Shown: in pieces, positions 52,493-60,077 of the stretch
Layout of the letters: every line of letters begins with the position of its first letter
How positions within the stretch are numbered: position 1 is the stretch's first letter
Assembly (NCBI RefSeq): GCF_035920365.1
Contig: NZ_CP109150.1
Span: forward strand, 3,038,001-3,102,000
Length of the DNA stretch: 64,000 bases
Direction: 5' to 3'
From: Micromonospora sp. NBC_01740
GTDB taxonomy: Bacteria > Actinomycetota > Actinomycetes > Mycobacteriales > Micromonosporaceae
The notes under the pieces: model-generated
What the model saw: the letters and a program-made list of their open reading frames with translations, nothing else
The model's database searches: none
What the model was told of the DNA's origin: nothing
Translations under genes and position numbers: made by a program

Positions 52493-53146
52493 ATGGCAGC
52501 ACCCTTCAGCGCGCCCACCCCCGCCCCGAACGCCACGGTGCTACCCACCGGACGGCGCCGTGCCCGGGTCGGCCTGCCGCTCTCCCTGTTCCTCGTCCTG
52601 GCCGGGATCGGCGGCCTCGTCGCGGCTGTCGCGGTCGTCGGCGGAAGCCATCAGCCACGGTCACCTGTGGCGGGGCTCGTCGCGGCGGGCACCCTGGCGG
52701 CGCTCGGTGTGCCGGGTGTCCTGCTCTTCGTGGTGTCCTGGCGGCAACGGCGGACGAGGATCCTCGTCGACCACAGTGGCCTGTGGTTCGACAAGGGGGA
52801 CCGGCGGAACGTCATCCCGTGGCACAGTCTCGCCGGCGTCGGCCTGTTCACGAGCCACGGGCACAAGGCCAGTTTCCACTCCCTGGAGCTGTACCCGACG
52901 GGCCACATCGACCGCGACGACCCGGTGCTGTGGACACTCGTGCGCGAGGAGGCGCCGTTCCGCCCCGGGCTGCCCCACCTGCGCCACCGTCTCCGTCTCG
53001 AGGCTGCCGACGTGCCCCTGGCGGTGTCGGCGGTCCGCCACCACGCGCCGCACCTCTGGCTCGGTGAGTCCCGACGCGAGGGCAGCCACATCGGGCGCCC
53101 CGACCGTGCCGGGCACCGGGAGCGGACCCGGGCGCGGGGGCGGTAG
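52493..53146 (+). CDS. Membrane protein with PH-like domain, unknown function
   Basis: A 217-residue protein. Two membrane helices at about 28-50 and 62-82 form a hairpin. The following domain (about 88-190) reads like a bacterial PH fold: Arg-Ile-Leu-Val-Asp-His-Ser-Gly-Leu-Trp-Phe, Val-Ile-Pro-Trp-His-Ser-Leu-Ala-Gly-Val-Gly-Leu. The tail is Arg/His-rich. Both strands of the promoter gap support the ATG at 52493. I know no function for this arrangement. Confidence 0.7.
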   Translation: MAAPFSAPTPAPNATVLPTGRRRARVGLPLSLFLVLAGIGGLVAAVAVVGGSHQPRSPVAGLVAAGTLAALGVPGVLLFVVSWRQRRTRILVDHSGLWFDKGDRRNVIPWHSLAGVGLFTSHGHKASFHSLELYPTGHIDRDDPVLWTLVREEAPFRPGLPHLRHRLRLEAADVPLAVSAVRHHAPHLWLGESRREGSHIGRPDRAGHRERTRARGR

Positions 53147-53162
53147 CCGGACGCCAGCGAGG

Positions 53163-53888
53163 TCAGGACGGCGGGCTGTCGTCCGGGGGCGGGCCGGCCA
53201 GCAGTTGGGCGGCGAACGTCTCCAGTTCCAGCTCGAACAGCGCCTCGGCCTCGGTGACCGCCCAGTCGAACTGGTGGAAGACCTCCATGGCGACCAGCCC
53301 GTAGAGGCGGGTCCAGCCCGAGAGGAAGGCGTACGCGACCTCGATCGGCACCTCGCCGTGGCTGAGCCGCAGCGGCTCCAGCCGCCCGTCCAGGTGCCGC
53401 CGGAGCAGTTCGCCGGGCGGGGTGCGGAAGGGGGAGCGGCGCCACAGGTCGAGGATCGGCTGGATGAAGACCGCGCCGAGGCGGGCGCCGGGGTGGTCCG
53501 GGGTGGCGTGGCCGCCGACGAAGGCGGTCCGTCCCGGGACGGGGGCGCCGAAGATCAGCCCGAACTCGGCGGGGTGCGCCAGCGACCAGGCGCGGAACGC
53601 CCGGGACATGGCCAGCAACCGCGCGACCGGCTCGCCCCCGGCGTCGTCCCCAGCCGCCTCCAGCCGCAGCCGCAGCTCGTTGTAGAGGTCGGCGGCGAGG
53701 TCCGCGACCAGCGCCTCCAGGCTCGGGAAGTAGCGGTAGATGGCCGGCGCCGTCATGCCCATGTCGCGGGCGATGGCCCGCAGCGAGATCGCGTCGATCC
53801 CACCCGTCACCAGCAGACGGCGTGCCCCGTCCTTGATCTCGGCGACGGTCGCCGTGCGCAGGCGTTCCCGCCGAGTGGGTGCGGCCAT
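53163..53888 (-). CDS. TetR-family regulator with WHG-type C-terminal domain
   Basis: A 241-residue regulator. The helix-turn-helix at about 38-60 is Leu-Arg-Ala-Ile-Ala-Arg-Asp-Met-Gly-Met-Thr-Ala-Pro-Ala-Ile-Tyr-Arg-Tyr-Phe. The C-terminal part has Leu-Ala-His-Pro-Ala-Glu-Phe-Gly-Leu-Ile-Phe-Gly, the mark of the WHG ligand domain. It is divergent from the MMPL transporter gene, with an inverted repeat between them, so it most likely represses that gene. ATG at 53888 with AAGGTGG 6 nt before. Confidence 0.87.
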   Translation of the reverse strand: MAAPTRRERLRTATVAEIKDGARRLLVTGGIDAISLRAIARDMGMTAPAIYRYFPSLEALVADLAADLYNELRLRLEAAGDDAGGEPVARLLAMSRAFRAWSLAHPAEFGLIFGAPVPGRTAFVGGHATPDHPGARLGAVFIQPILDLWRRSPFRTPPGELLRRHLDGRLEPLRLSHGEVPIEVAYAFLSGWTRLYGLVAMEVFHQFDWAVTEAEALFELELETFAAQLLAGPPPDDSPPS

Positions 53889-53899
53889 CGACAACCACC

Positions 53900-53928
53900 T
53901 TGACCAGAGGAAACACCGTTGCGATAGT
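53900..53928 (+). promoter_or_regulatory. Promoter of the MMPL transporter gene
   Basis: TTGACC (53900-53905), 17 nt, GATAGT (53923-53928) is a good vegetative promoter. The expected start site near 53935 falls inside the inverted repeat described next. Confidence 0.55.
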
Positions 53929-53942
53929 TAACGGCGTTCACT
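53926..53942. promoter_or_regulatory. Probable TetR operator
   Basis: AGTTAAC-GGC-GTTCACT is an inverted repeat matching at 6 of 7 positions, placed over the -10 and start site of the MMPL promoter. Binding of the divergent TetR protein there would block transcription. Confidence 0.5.
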
Positions 53943-53989
53943 GAAATTAGCGATGGTAGCAGCTTAGCCATCTGTGGAGGGAGAGGCGA

Positions 53990-56173
53990 ATGTTCGCCTG
54001 GTGGGGACACATGGTGGTGCGGCTGCGCTGGGCGGTGCTGGCCGCCGCCCTGGTGCTGGTCGCTGTCGGATCGACCTGGGGGGCGGGTGTCTTCGGGCAA
54101 CTGACCGGGGGTGGCTTCGACGACCCGGCCAGCGAGTCCAGCCGGGCCGCCGAACGGATCGACCGCGAGCTGGGGCCGCAGGGCGCAGACCTGGTGGTGC
54201 TCTGGTCCAGCGACACGGCGTCCGTCGACCAGCCGGCCTTCCGCGACCCGGTCACGGCCACCGTCACGGGGCTGCGCGCGCGTTCCGAGATCACCAGCGT
54301 CACCACCTGGTACGACACGCAGGCCCCCGCGCTGCTCTCCACAGACCGCCGGGCCACCTACGCGCTGATCCAGCTCCGGGCCGCTGACAAGGACGACAAG
54401 ACCGCCGCGTACGAGGAGCTGCGGCCGGCCCTCGACGCGCCCGGCGTACGGACCGAGGTCGGCGGCGCGACGGCTGCCCTGCACGAGTCGAACACCCAGA
54501 CGACCAAGGACATCACCCGCGCGGAACTGCTCTCCATGCCGGTGCTGCTGGTGCTGCTCGTGCTGATCTTCGGCGGGCTGGTGGCCGCGTCGACGCCCCT
54601 GCTGATCGGCGGGCTGGCCATCCTCGGCGCGTTCGTCACCGTCCGGCTGGTCACCCTGGTCACCGACGTGTCGGTCTTCGCCATCAACGTCATCACCCTG
54701 ATCGGCCTGGGCATGGCGGTCGACTACTCCCTCTTCGTGGTCAGCCGGTTCCGCGAGGAGCTGGCGGCCGGCCACGACACCCCCGCCGCGATCCGGCGCA
54801 CCATGCTCACGGCGGGGCGTACGGTGCTGGTCTCCGGGCTCACCATCGCGCTCGCCATGGCCAGCCTGCTGATCTTCCCCCAGGCGTTCCTGCGCTCGAT
54901 GGGCCTCGGCGGGATCGCCGCCGTGCTGGTCGCCATGCTGGCGGCGCTGACCGTGCTGCCGGCCCTGCTCGCGGTGCTCGGCCGTCGGATCGACGCGCTG
55001 CGCGTACCGCTGCCGTGGCGGCGTGGGGCGCGCGGCGGGCGGCCGACGGCGGGGGAGACGGGCGGCGCCTGGGCCCGCATCGCGCACAGCGTGATGCGCC
55101 GCCCGGTGCGCTACCTGGTCGGGGTGACCGTGCTGCTCGCGGTGCTGGCCGCGCCGTTCCTGGGGGTCTCCTTCGGCGGGTTCGACGACCGGGTGCTGCC
55201 CCCGGACGCCGAGCCCCGGGTCGTCTCCGAGCGGGTCGCCGCGGAGTTCGCCGGCGGCACGATCTCGCCGATCGACGTGCTGGTCTCCGGGGCGTCTCCG
55301 GAACAGGCGCAGCCCTTCGCCGACCGGGTGGCCGCCGTGCCCGGCGTGACCGGGGTGCAGGTGGCGGCCAACCGGGGCACGTCGACGCTGCTGACCGTGA
55401 CCTACCCGGGCGAGCCGGCCGGCGACACCGCGCAGGACGTGGTCCGGGCGCTGCGCGACCTGCCCGCGCCGGACGGCGCCCAGGTCCTCGTCGGCGGCCG
55501 GCCCGCCGTCGACCTCGACCTGATCGACGGCCTCGGCGACCGGCTGCCCTGGATGGCCCTGCTGATGGCCGCCGCGACCCTGGTGCTGCTGTTCCTCGCC
55601 TTCGGCTCGCTGGTGCTGCCGGTCAAGGCGGTGCTGATGAACCTGGTGTCGATCGGCGCGTCGTTCGGGGTGGTGGTCTGGATCTTCCAGGACGGTCACT
55701 TCGCCGACCTGCTCGGCTTCACCCCGACCGGGTTCATCGAGCCCAGCAACCCGATCCTCATGCTCGCCGTGCTCTTCGGGCTGGCCACCGACTACGAGGT
55801 GTTCCTGCTCTCCCGGGTACGCGAGGAGTGGGACCGCACGGGCGACAACACCGCCTCGGTGGCGGCCGGGCTCCAGCACACCGGGCGGATCATCACCGCC
55901 GCCGCGCTCCTGCTGATCATCGTGGTGGCCGGCTTCGCCACCGGCGAGATGGCGTACATCAAGCTCATCGGGATCGGCATGATCGTGGCGATCGTGGTGG
56001 ACGCGACGCTGGTCCGGGCGCTGCTGGTGCCGGCCACGATGCGGTTGCTCGGCCACTGGAACTGGTGGGCTCCCGCCCCGCTCGCCCGCTTCCACCGCCG
56101 CTTCGGCCTGCACGAGTCCGCCGAGCCTGAGCCGGCGGCCCCGGAGACCCGTCACGCCGAGTTCACCAAATAG
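53990..56173 (+). CDS. MMPL-family transporter
   Basis: A 727-residue RND-superfamily exporter with twelve predicted helices in two halves of six. Each half has the family motif with an Asp-Tyr pair: Gly-Leu-Gly-Met-Ala-Val-Asp-Tyr-Ser-Leu-Phe and Phe-Gly-Leu-Ala-Thr-Asp-Tyr-Glu-Val-Phe. These carry the proton-relay residues. Two extracytoplasmic domains lie after helix 1 and helix 7. GGAGGGAGAGG precedes the ATG. MMPL pumps export lipids or drugs; the size and TetR partner suggest a self-regulated export system with unknown cargo. Confidence 0.9.
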   Translation: MFAWWGHMVVRLRWAVLAAALVLVAVGSTWGAGVFGQLTGGGFDDPASESSRAAERIDRELGPQGADLVVLWSSDTASVDQPAFRDPVTATVTGLRARSEITSVTTWYDTQAPALLSTDRRATYALIQLRAADKDDKTAAYEELRPALDAPGVRTEVGGATAALHESNTQTTKDITRAELLSMPVLLVLLVLIFGGLVAASTPLLIGGLAILGAFVTVRLVTLVTDVSVFAINVITLIGLGMAVDYSLFVVSRFREELAAGHDTPAAIRRTMLTAGRTVLVSGLTIALAMASLLIFPQAFLRSMGLGGIAAVLVAMLAALTVLPALLAVLGRRIDALRVPLPWRRGARGGRPTAGETGGAWARIAHSVMRRPVRYLVGVTVLLAVLAAPFLGVSFGGFDDRVLPPDAEPRVVSERVAAEFAGGTISPIDVLVSGASPEQAQPFADRVAAVPGVTGVQVAANRGTSTLLTVTYPGEPAGDTAQDVVRALRDLPAPDGAQVLVGGRPAVDLDLIDGLGDRLPWMALLMAAATLVLLFLAFGSLVLPVKAVLMNLVSIGASFGVVVWIFQDGHFADLLGFTPTGFIEPSNPILMLAVLFGLATDYEVFLLSRVREEWDRTGDNTASVAAGLQHTGRIITAAALLLIIVVAGFATGEMAYIKLIGIGMIVAIVVDATLVRALLVPATMRLLGHWNWWAPAPLARFHRRFGLHESAEPEPAAPETRHAEFTK

Positions 56174-56246
56174 AGGCTTCCGTCGATGCCCCGTCGGCCC
56201 TGGCGTCGACGGGGCATCGGACCTGCCGGACCGGGACGGCTTCCCG

Positions 56247-56501
56247 GTGCCGACCCGCCGGCAGGTCGGCGCCGCACGGCACTTCGACGGCGGCGAGGGC
56301 TGCTGGTGCGACCGGGGCACCTGCTGGTTCACCACCCGGGCGCCAACCGGGTGTGGGCGTACGACGCGGTGAACCAGCGCCTCGACCTGGCCTACGACGA
56401 CTCGCTGGTGCCGGCGGGCGCCGCGCCGCTGACCGGGGTGGACAACATCACCGGCACGGCCGGCGGAGACCTCTACGTCGCCCGGTCGGCGGGCGGCGCG
56501 G
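56247..56501 (+). pseudogene. Frameshifted remnant of a PhoX/DUF839-type gene
   Basis: Two frames must be joined to read the homology. The first (from 56247) gives Arg-His-Phe-Asp-Gly-Gly-Glu-Gly-Cys-Trp-Cys-Asp-Arg-Gly and Cys-Trp-Phe-Thr-Thr-Arg. After a shift near 56335-56340 the next frame gives Ala-Asn-Arg-Val-Trp-Ala-Tyr-Asp, then Leu-Thr-Gly-Val-Asp-Asn-Ile-Thr and Gly-Asp-Leu-Tyr-Val-Ala. This resembles the beta-propeller of PhoX-type alkaline phosphatases (DUF839). Both ends are missing, and the 3' edge runs into the yihY coding region on the other strand. It is clearly not functional. Confidence 0.65.
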
Positions 56502-57327
56502 CGGCGCGGCGGGCGCGCCAGGCGGAGAGGGCGAGGGTGGCGGAGTAGCCGGCCAGCACGATCACGTGGAAGAGGTAGAGCCAGAGCAGGACCGCCACCC
56601 CCGCGCCGATTTCGTCGAAGCCCCCGAACGGCACCCCCAGGTCGATCGGGAGCGAGGCGAAGAGCACGAAGCCGTGCAGGAAGCCGGAGAGGTTCGCTGC
56701 GGTGAACGACCCGACGCCCAGCGCGGAGAGCCAGTCCGGCGACGCCGGGCCGACCACCCGGAACAGCCAGAGCAGCACCGGGGTGAGCACCAGCCAGACC
56801 GCCAGGAACGACAGCACCACCCCCAGCGCGCCGGTCCAGCCGCCCTGCCGGACCAGGCCGGTGGTCGTGGGCAGCGCCAGCAGGATCGACAGCAGCAGGG
56901 CCGGGGCCGGCGCCAGCAGCGGCAGCAGCAGCAGCCGGCCCCGCCAGCCGACCAGCGACTCCTCGCTGCGCGGCACGGCGACCGAGACGAAGGCGCGGCG
57001 CAGCCCCTCGCCGTAGAGCGACGCCGGCAGCAGCGACGCCAGCGCCAGCAGCGGGGTCAGGCCCACCCCGGCCTCGACGAGCGCCTGCACCGCGTGGGGC
57101 GCGCCGATCGCGTCCGGCAGCGTCTCCACGGCGTGCGAGGTGAGCCGGCGTACCCGCTCGGCGCCCGCCAGCAGCGAGGTCAGCCAGATCGCCAGCAGGG
57201 CCACCGGCACCACCGCGATCGCCCCGTAGAAGGTGATGGCGGCGGCGTGCAGGGACAGGTCCCGGCCCCGCAGCGGGCGGAACGCCGCACTGGTGACCCG
57301 CTTCGCCCGTTGCCATCCGCCGCCCAT
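56473..57327 (-). CDS. YihY/RbnN-type inner membrane protein
   Basis: A 284-residue membrane protein of the YihY family (once called RNase BN in error). About six helices are visible, with Leu-His-Ala-Ala-Ala-Ile-Thr-Phe-Tyr-Gly-Ala-Ile-Ala in the first and Phe-Asp-Glu-Ile-Gly-Ala-Gly-Val-Ala-Val-Leu-Leu-Trp-Leu-Tyr near the end. I start at the ATG 57325-57327, with GAAAG upstream; a GTG at 57360 would add 11 residues. Its last codons overlap the PhoX-type remnant on the other strand. Function in bacteria is unresolved. Confidence 0.82.
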   Translation of the reverse strand: MGGGWQRAKRVTSAAFRPLRGRDLSLHAAAITFYGAIAVVPVALLAIWLTSLLAGAERVRRLTSHAVETLPDAIGAPHAVQALVEAGVGLTPLLALASLLPASLYGEGLRRAFVSVAVPRSEESLVGWRGRLLLLPLLAPAPALLLSILLALPTTTGLVRQGGWTGALGVVLSFLAVWLVLTPVLLWLFRVVGPASPDWLSALGVGSFTAANLSGFLHGFVLFASLPIDLGVPFGGFDEIGAGVAVLLWLYLFHVIVLAGYSATLALSAWRARRAAAPPADRAT

Positions 57328-57364
57328 CGCGGCTTCTTTCCCCGTACCGCCCCGCGTCACTCAT

Positions 57365-57370
57365 TATGAT
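57365..57370 (+). promoter_or_regulatory. -10 element of the RimJ-like GNAT gene
   Basis: TATGAT, a near-consensus -10, ends 8 nt before the ATG at 57379 and there is no Shine-Dalgarno sequence. This is again a leaderless-type arrangement. Confidence 0.5.
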
Positions 57371-57378
57371 CACGGGCC

Positions 57379-57942
57379 ATGAGCGTTCTCACCACCCGGC
57401 GCCTGGTGCTGCGGGAGTGGACCGTCGGCCCGGCCGACCTGGCCCGGATCTTCGACATCTACTCCCGGCCCGAGGTCACCCGCTGGCTGGGCGCGCCCGG
57501 CCTGCCGCTGACCGACCCGGCGCAGGCCGCCGACCGGCTCGCGATGTGGCGGGAGCGGCACGCGGGGCACGGCGGCCGGTACGGCACCTGGGCGATCGAG
57601 GTCCGCGACACCGGCGTGGTGGCCGGCACGGTGCTGCTCAAGCCGCTGCCCGGGCGGGACGAGGGCACGCTGACCGAGGACATCGAGGTGGGCTGGCACC
57701 TGCACCCCGACTCGTGGGGCCACGGGTACGCCACCGAGGCGGCCCGCGCCCTGGTGGCCCGGGAGTTGGCGACCGGCACCCGGGAGGTCTACGCGGTGGT
57801 GGCGCCGGGCAACGAGGCGTCCATGGCGGTGGCCCGCCGCCTCGGTATGACCCACGTCGGCCGCCGCACGGACTGGTACGGCGGCGAGGAACTGGAGACC
57901 TTCGTGCTGACCGGTGGGGTCACCGCGCCCGGACCCAGGTGA
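57379..57942 (+). CDS. RimJ/RimL-like GNAT acetyltransferase
   Basis: A 187-residue acetyltransferase of the RimJ/RimL subgroup. It opens Thr-Thr-Arg-Arg-Leu-Val-Leu-Arg-Glu-Trp, has Val-Gly-Trp-His-Leu-His-Pro-Asp-Ser-Trp-Gly-His-Gly-Tyr-Ala-Thr-Glu-Ala as the acetyl-CoA loop, and Asn-Glu-Ala-Ser-Met-Ala-Val-Ala-Arg-Arg-Leu-Gly-Met near the end. Subgroup members acetylate protein N-termini, antibiotics or small molecules. It is divergent from yihY and convergent with the GH43 gene. Confidence 0.87.
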   Translation: MSVLTTRRLVLREWTVGPADLARIFDIYSRPEVTRWLGAPGLPLTDPAQAADRLAMWRERHAGHGGRYGTWAIEVRDTGVVAGTVLLKPLPGRDEGTLTEDIEVGWHLHPDSWGHGYATEAARALVARELATGTREVYAVVAPGNEASMAVARRLGMTHVGRRTDWYGGEELETFVLTGGVTAPGPR

Positions 57943-57972
57943 TGAAGCGGTCGGTGAGGCCGTCCCGCCGGA

Positions 57973-58028
57973 CCGAGATCTTGGTAAGAGAGCGCCCCTC
58001 CAGGGGCCGTTTCCTACCAAGATCTCGG
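57973..58028. repeat. 56-bp two-level palindrome between convergent genes
   Basis: Outer arms of 14 bp (57973-57986 and 58015-58028, CCGAGATCTTGGTA type) pair perfectly. An inner 6-bp stem, GCCCCT/AGGGGC (57994-57999 and 58002-58007), closes the tip, with a partly paired bulge between. The AGATCTTGGTA..TACCAAGATCT core with GGGGCCGTTTCC inside reminds me of dispersed intergenic elements in Micromonospora genomes. It can also serve as a bidirectional terminator. Confidence 0.75.
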
Positions 58029-58099
58029 GGAGCCGGCGGGCTCGGGCGGCCGGCCGCCCAGCCGAGGCCGGCCGGGGCCGGGGCGGGCGGGGCAGCCGG

Positions 58100-59416
58100 T
58101 TACGCCACCTCGACGAAGTCGAGTTCCGCCCAGCGGCTCAGGTGGGTGAACCGGAGCGTGTTGAAGCCCGCGTTGAGCGTGACGTCGACGCCCACCTGCC
58201 GCCAGACGTCCCAGCCCGTGTTGGGGTAGGTGACGACCTTCGGGTTCGCGCCGTTGACCGTCAGCGTGTGCTGGGCGTCGCCGTAGCCGGCCGCGTAGGC
58301 CACGTGGGCGCGGTACCCGCCGGCCCGGGGCGCGAAGACGGTCACCTCGACCCAGCTGTCCGCGTAGTCGATGTACGCCACCACCTGGCCCTGCGACGTG
58401 TTCGGGGCGGCGCGCACCCCGCAGTGGTTGAGCGCGCCGCGCTCGGCCTCGTAGCGCACCCGGCTGCCCCGCACCACGGGGTTGCCGCCGGCCCAGCCCA
58501 GCGCCGCCACGTACATGCCGCGGGCGGAGTAGTTGTTGATCCAGCCGTGGAAGACGATGTGGTCGCCGCCGGCCTCGCGGACCACGTCCGCGCCGCCCGG
58601 CCCCCGCACGGCCGAGTCCAGCGACGCCGTGGTCATCAGCGAGCGGTACGCCTTGGTGTAGGGGCCGGTCAGCGAGGCCGACGTGGCGTAGCTGGTCTGG
58701 TAGCCGTCGCCGCCGTAACCGCCGAGGGAGTAGAACAGCACGTACTGCGCGCCGACCTTGGTCAGCACCGGCGCCTCGATGATGCCCGCCTCCTCGGCGC
58801 GACCGCTGCGCAGCAACTCGACCCGGGCGCCCTGGAGGGTCACCCCGTCGGCCGCGACCCGTTGCAGCCAGAGGCTCGTCGGCTGGCCGATGGCGTTGCC
58901 GTCGTCCTTGTAGAGCAGGTAACGCAGGCCGGTGCTGTCGGTGAAGCTCGCCGCGTCGATGTCGCCGCCCTCGCCGGCGTTGCAGACCAGCGGTCCGGTG
59001 CCGACGGAGGTGAACGGCCCGAGCGGCGACGTGGCCAGCGCGGCGCCGAGGCACTGCCGGCCGGTGGCCCGGCTGCGGGCGGTGTAGTAGAGCAGGTACC
59101 GCCCGTCGGCCCGCTGGGACACGTCGGGTGCCCAGGTCAGGCCCCCGTTGGCCCAGGCGCCGAGGGTCGGCATCGCGTCGGGCCGCCTGGTCCACGCGCC
59201 GGTCAGCGAGGTGGCGGTGGCGACCGGGACGTTGCCGTGGCCGTTGTTGGTGGAGTACGCGTAGTAGGTGCCGCCGAACTTGACGACGTCGGGGTCCGGG
59301 AAGTCGCTGGCGATGACCAGCGACGGTGTCGTGGTGGCAGCCTGGGCCACTCCCGGGCTGACGAGCAGTGGGGCGGCGACCAGCACGGCCGCCAGCCAGA
59401 CGAGAGCTCTTCGCAT
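58100..59416 (-). CDS. Secreted GH43-type glycoside hydrolase with C-terminal CBM
   Basis: A 438-residue secreted enzyme. The signal peptide is residues 1-27 (ends Val-Ala-Gln-Ala). The five-bladed propeller of GH43 spans about 33-320, with Phe-Pro-Asp-Pro-Asp-Val (catalytic base region), Thr-Trp-Ala-Pro-Asp-Val and Gly-Ile-Ile-Glu-Ala-Pro-Val-Leu (catalytic Glu). Residues about 325-438 look like a CBM35/CBM6 module (Tyr-Glu-Ala-Glu-Arg, Ile-Asp-Tyr-Ala-Asp-Ser-Trp-Val-Glu-Val, Asn-Thr-Leu-Arg-Phe). GH43 enzymes release arabinose or xylose from plant polysaccharide. I start at ATG 59416; no good ribosome-binding site is seen. Confidence 0.85.
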   Translation of the reverse strand: MRRALVWLAAVLVAAPLLVSPGVAQAATTTPSLVIASDFPDPDVVKFGGTYYAYSTNNGHGNVPVATATSLTGAWTRRPDAMPTLGAWANGGLTWAPDVSQRADGRYLLYYTARSRATGRQCLGAALATSPLGPFTSVGTGPLVCNAGEGGDIDAASFTDSTGLRYLLYKDDGNAIGQPTSLWLQRVAADGVTLQGARVELLRSGRAEEAGIIEAPVLTKVGAQYVLFYSLGGYGGDGYQTSYATSASLTGPYTKAYRSLMTTASLDSAVRGPGGADVVREAGGDHIVFHGWINNYSARGMYVAALGWAGGNPVVRGSRVRYEAERGALNHCGVRAAPNTSQGQVVAYIDYADSWVEVTVFAPRAGGYRAHVAYAAGYGDAQHTLTVNGANPKVVTYPNTGWDVWRQVGVDVTLNAGFNTLRFTHLSRWAELDFVEVA

Positions 59417-59447
59417 GACGGAAGTCAACCACAGTCATCGATGTACT

Positions 59448-59456
59448 GAAAGTTTC
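59448..59456. promoter_or_regulatory. GAAAGTTTC inverted repeat upstream of the GH43 gene
   Basis: A perfect GAAA-N-TTTC site lies 32 bp before the start codon. From memory, GAAA-N-TTTC is the operator core for LacI-type regulators of xylan genes in Streptomyces. It is short, so chance occurrence must be considered. Confidence 0.4.
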
Positions 59457-59572
59457 CTGCGAGCGGATCCGGCGCACTGTTCCGGGTTCCGTCGCCACCC
59501 GACCGCCCACGATCCTGTCGGATCGCCGGGCTACCCTCACCGGGCTTCCGAGAGATTTGCGAGGGGTTACGG

Positions 59573-59938
59573 ATGACGGTGCTCGACGAGGAGACCCGGC
59601 GGTTCGTGCAGCAGGCCGTGGTGCTGCCGCCCAAGGCCCTCGCGCAGGCGTGGGAACGTCTGCTCGATCTGCATCCGCAGGGCGGTCGGGCGGCACTCGG
59701 CGCTGTCAGGGTCTCCGCCGCACAGAACTCGGAGATCGACAACGCGGTGCGGTCGGGGTTGCGGGCGCGGCTGGCAGACCTCGACGCCCACTCGCCGGGC
59801 CTGTTCTCCGACGCCATAGTTGCCACGGGCAACGTGGCCCGCGCGATTCAGGCCCGAAGCAAGCTGACCGGCGAGCAGTACCAACTGCTCACCGAGCCGT
59901 TCACCGCCGTCGGCATGGCGGTGCCGGAACACCGCTGA
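59573..59938 (+). CDS. Hypothetical protein, 121 residues
   Basis: I do not recognise the family. The sequence is soluble and mainly helical by pattern, starting Met-Thr-Val-Leu-Asp-Glu-Glu-Thr-Arg-Arg-Phe and later Ala-Gln-Ala-Trp-Glu-Arg-Leu-Leu-Asp-Leu. There are no cysteines, membrane segments or known motifs. Codon third positions are GC-rich, but less strictly than in the core genes, as in the following Uma2 gene. GAGGGG upstream supports the ATG. Confidence 0.6.
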   Translation: MTVLDEETRRFVQQAVVLPPKALAQAWERLLDLHPQGGRAALGAVRVSAAQNSEIDNAVRSGLRARLADLDAHSPGLFSDAIVATGNVARAIQARSKLTGEQYQLLTEPFTAVGMAVPEHR

Positions 59939-60077
59939 CGGCGTCGACTGGTTCAGTAGTGGGTTCGTCGATCGCCTGCGCGTGCCTGGCGCCGGACCAG
60001 GCGTGCGATCCCGTGCGGCGGGGGCTGCGGCGGCTAGGCTGGACTGCGCAGAATGTCCGCTGAGGGGGTGAGCCCGG

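Noticed and set aside
56473..57327. Calling the YihY-type gene a ribonuclease BN
   Set aside because: The old name came from a misassignment; the sequence is a membrane protein without nuclease motifs.
53807..57373. A minus-strand open frame of about 1190 codons opposite the MMPL gene
   Set aside because: Shadow of the transporter; no conserved motif and no start signal.
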